The notes beneath the pieces are model-generated. The model worked only from the letters and a program-made list of their open reading frames with translations, ran no database searches and had not been told where the DNA came from. DNA of 42,165 nt. Origin: Streptomyces varsoviensis (lineage in GTDB: Bacteria > Actinomycetota > Actinomycetes > Streptomycetales > Streptomycetaceae). The translations under genes were made by a program, and so were the position numbers. Every line of letters begins with the position of its first letter. Positions within the stretch are counted from its first letter, which is position 1. Location: assembly GCF_000718635.1 (NCBI RefSeq), contig NZ_JOBF01000038.1, forward strand, positions 1-42,165. Direction: 5' to 3'. Of this stretch, positions 41,965 to 42,165 are shown piece by piece.

Positions 41965-42165
41965 GTGTCAACTGTGAGCGAGACAGCGCACGACAGTGCG
42001 ATCGCCATGAGTGCCCAGCCTTCCCCCGACGATGGTCTCTCAGCCGCCGCCCTGGCCGAGAAGTACGGTCTCGCGGTGAGTGGTGCCCGGCCGGGGCTGG
42101 GGGAGTATGTGCGGCAGTTGTGGGATCGGCGGCATTTTATTGTGGCGTTTTCCCGGGCGAAGCTG
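41965..42165 (+). CDS. ABC-type polysaccharide/polyol-phosphate export permease, N-terminal part (runs off the window)
   Basis: Only the first 67 codons are present. After a Ser/Ala-rich start, ARPGLGEYVRQLWDRRHFI is the pre-membrane segment typical of TagG/Wzm-like ABC-2 permeases that export teichoic acids or O-antigen-type polymers. GTG 41965 is preferred because GAGG (41955-41958) lies 6 bases upstream; GTG 41974 is the alternative. Codon use drifts at the end (CAT, TTT, ATT, TTT), as is common near such starts. It supports an export-polymer role for the operon. Confidence 0.75.
   Translation, partial: MSTVSETAHDSAIAMSAQPSPDDGLSAAALAEKYGLAVSGARPGLGEYVRQLWDRRHFIVAFSRAKL

Overview
The window reads as chromosomal DNA from a high-GC actinomycete, most likely Streptomyces or a close relative. 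Coding DNA is very GC-rich, many starts are GTG, operons overlap by 4 bases (ATGA/GTGA), several promoters look leaderless, and a DtxR/IdeR/DmdR-type iron box and a gene of the Streptomyces 'SCO6745 family' are present. No rRNA, tRNA, CRISPR array, integrase or transposase was seen, and no gene-free stretch exceeds 300 bases.

Region 1 (1-3852) holds two secreted peptidases in divergent orientation: an M1 metallopeptidase and an S15-type Xaa-Pro dipeptidyl-peptidase. A strong bidirectional hairpin (3925-3962) closes this block.

Region 2 (4004-17726) is the most striking part. It looks like an actinobacterial salmochelin-type system, i.e. C-glycosylated catecholate siderophore handling. The minus-strand operon runs: 1249-residue tandem ABC exporter (IroC-like), rmlA, rmlB, rmlD, rmlC (a complete dTDP-L-rhamnose pathway), then two FecCD-type siderophore permeases. 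The divergent plus-strand arm runs: an IroB-like C-glycosyltransferase, a Fes/IroD-like esterase, and a siderophore-binding lipoprotein. One iron box (13641-13659) lies between the arms and overlaps the apparent leaderless promoter of the exporter operon. The pathway I infer is: sugar donor made by RmlABCD, transfer to a catechol scaffold by the IroB-like enzyme, export by the tandem ABC protein, re-uptake by binding protein plus permeases, and iron release by the esterase. No scaffold NRPS, dihydroxybenzoate genes or importer ATPase are in the window, so these must come from elsewhere.

Region 3 (17856-36325) is mixed chromosomal content: D-amino-acid oxidase, an unknown Cys-motif protein, an ABC-F protein, the Tex RNA-binding protein, an SCO6745-family protein, a TetR regulator divergent from a quinone-oxidoreductase-like MDR enzyme with twin operators, a GlxA-type regulator with a neighbouring DJ-1/PfpI paralogue, a STAND-like ATPase, an enoyl-CoA hydratase, an HdeD-like membrane protein, an RsbW-like ATP-binding protein, IPP isomerase, a cation-diffusion facilitator and UDP-glucose 4-epimerase.

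Region 4 (36615-42165, running off the end) is a tightly overlapping operon: a DUF5941/CDP-alcohol phosphotransferase that starts at a CTG codon, a LicC-like cytidylyltransferase, a glycerol-1-phosphate-dehydrogenase-like enzyme, a second CDP-alcohol phosphotransferase, a GT2 glycosyltransferase, and the start of a TagG/Wzm-like ABC export permease. I infer an uncharacterised glycerol-phosphate-containing surface polymer or lipid built from an activated sn-glycerol-1-phosphate-type precursor.
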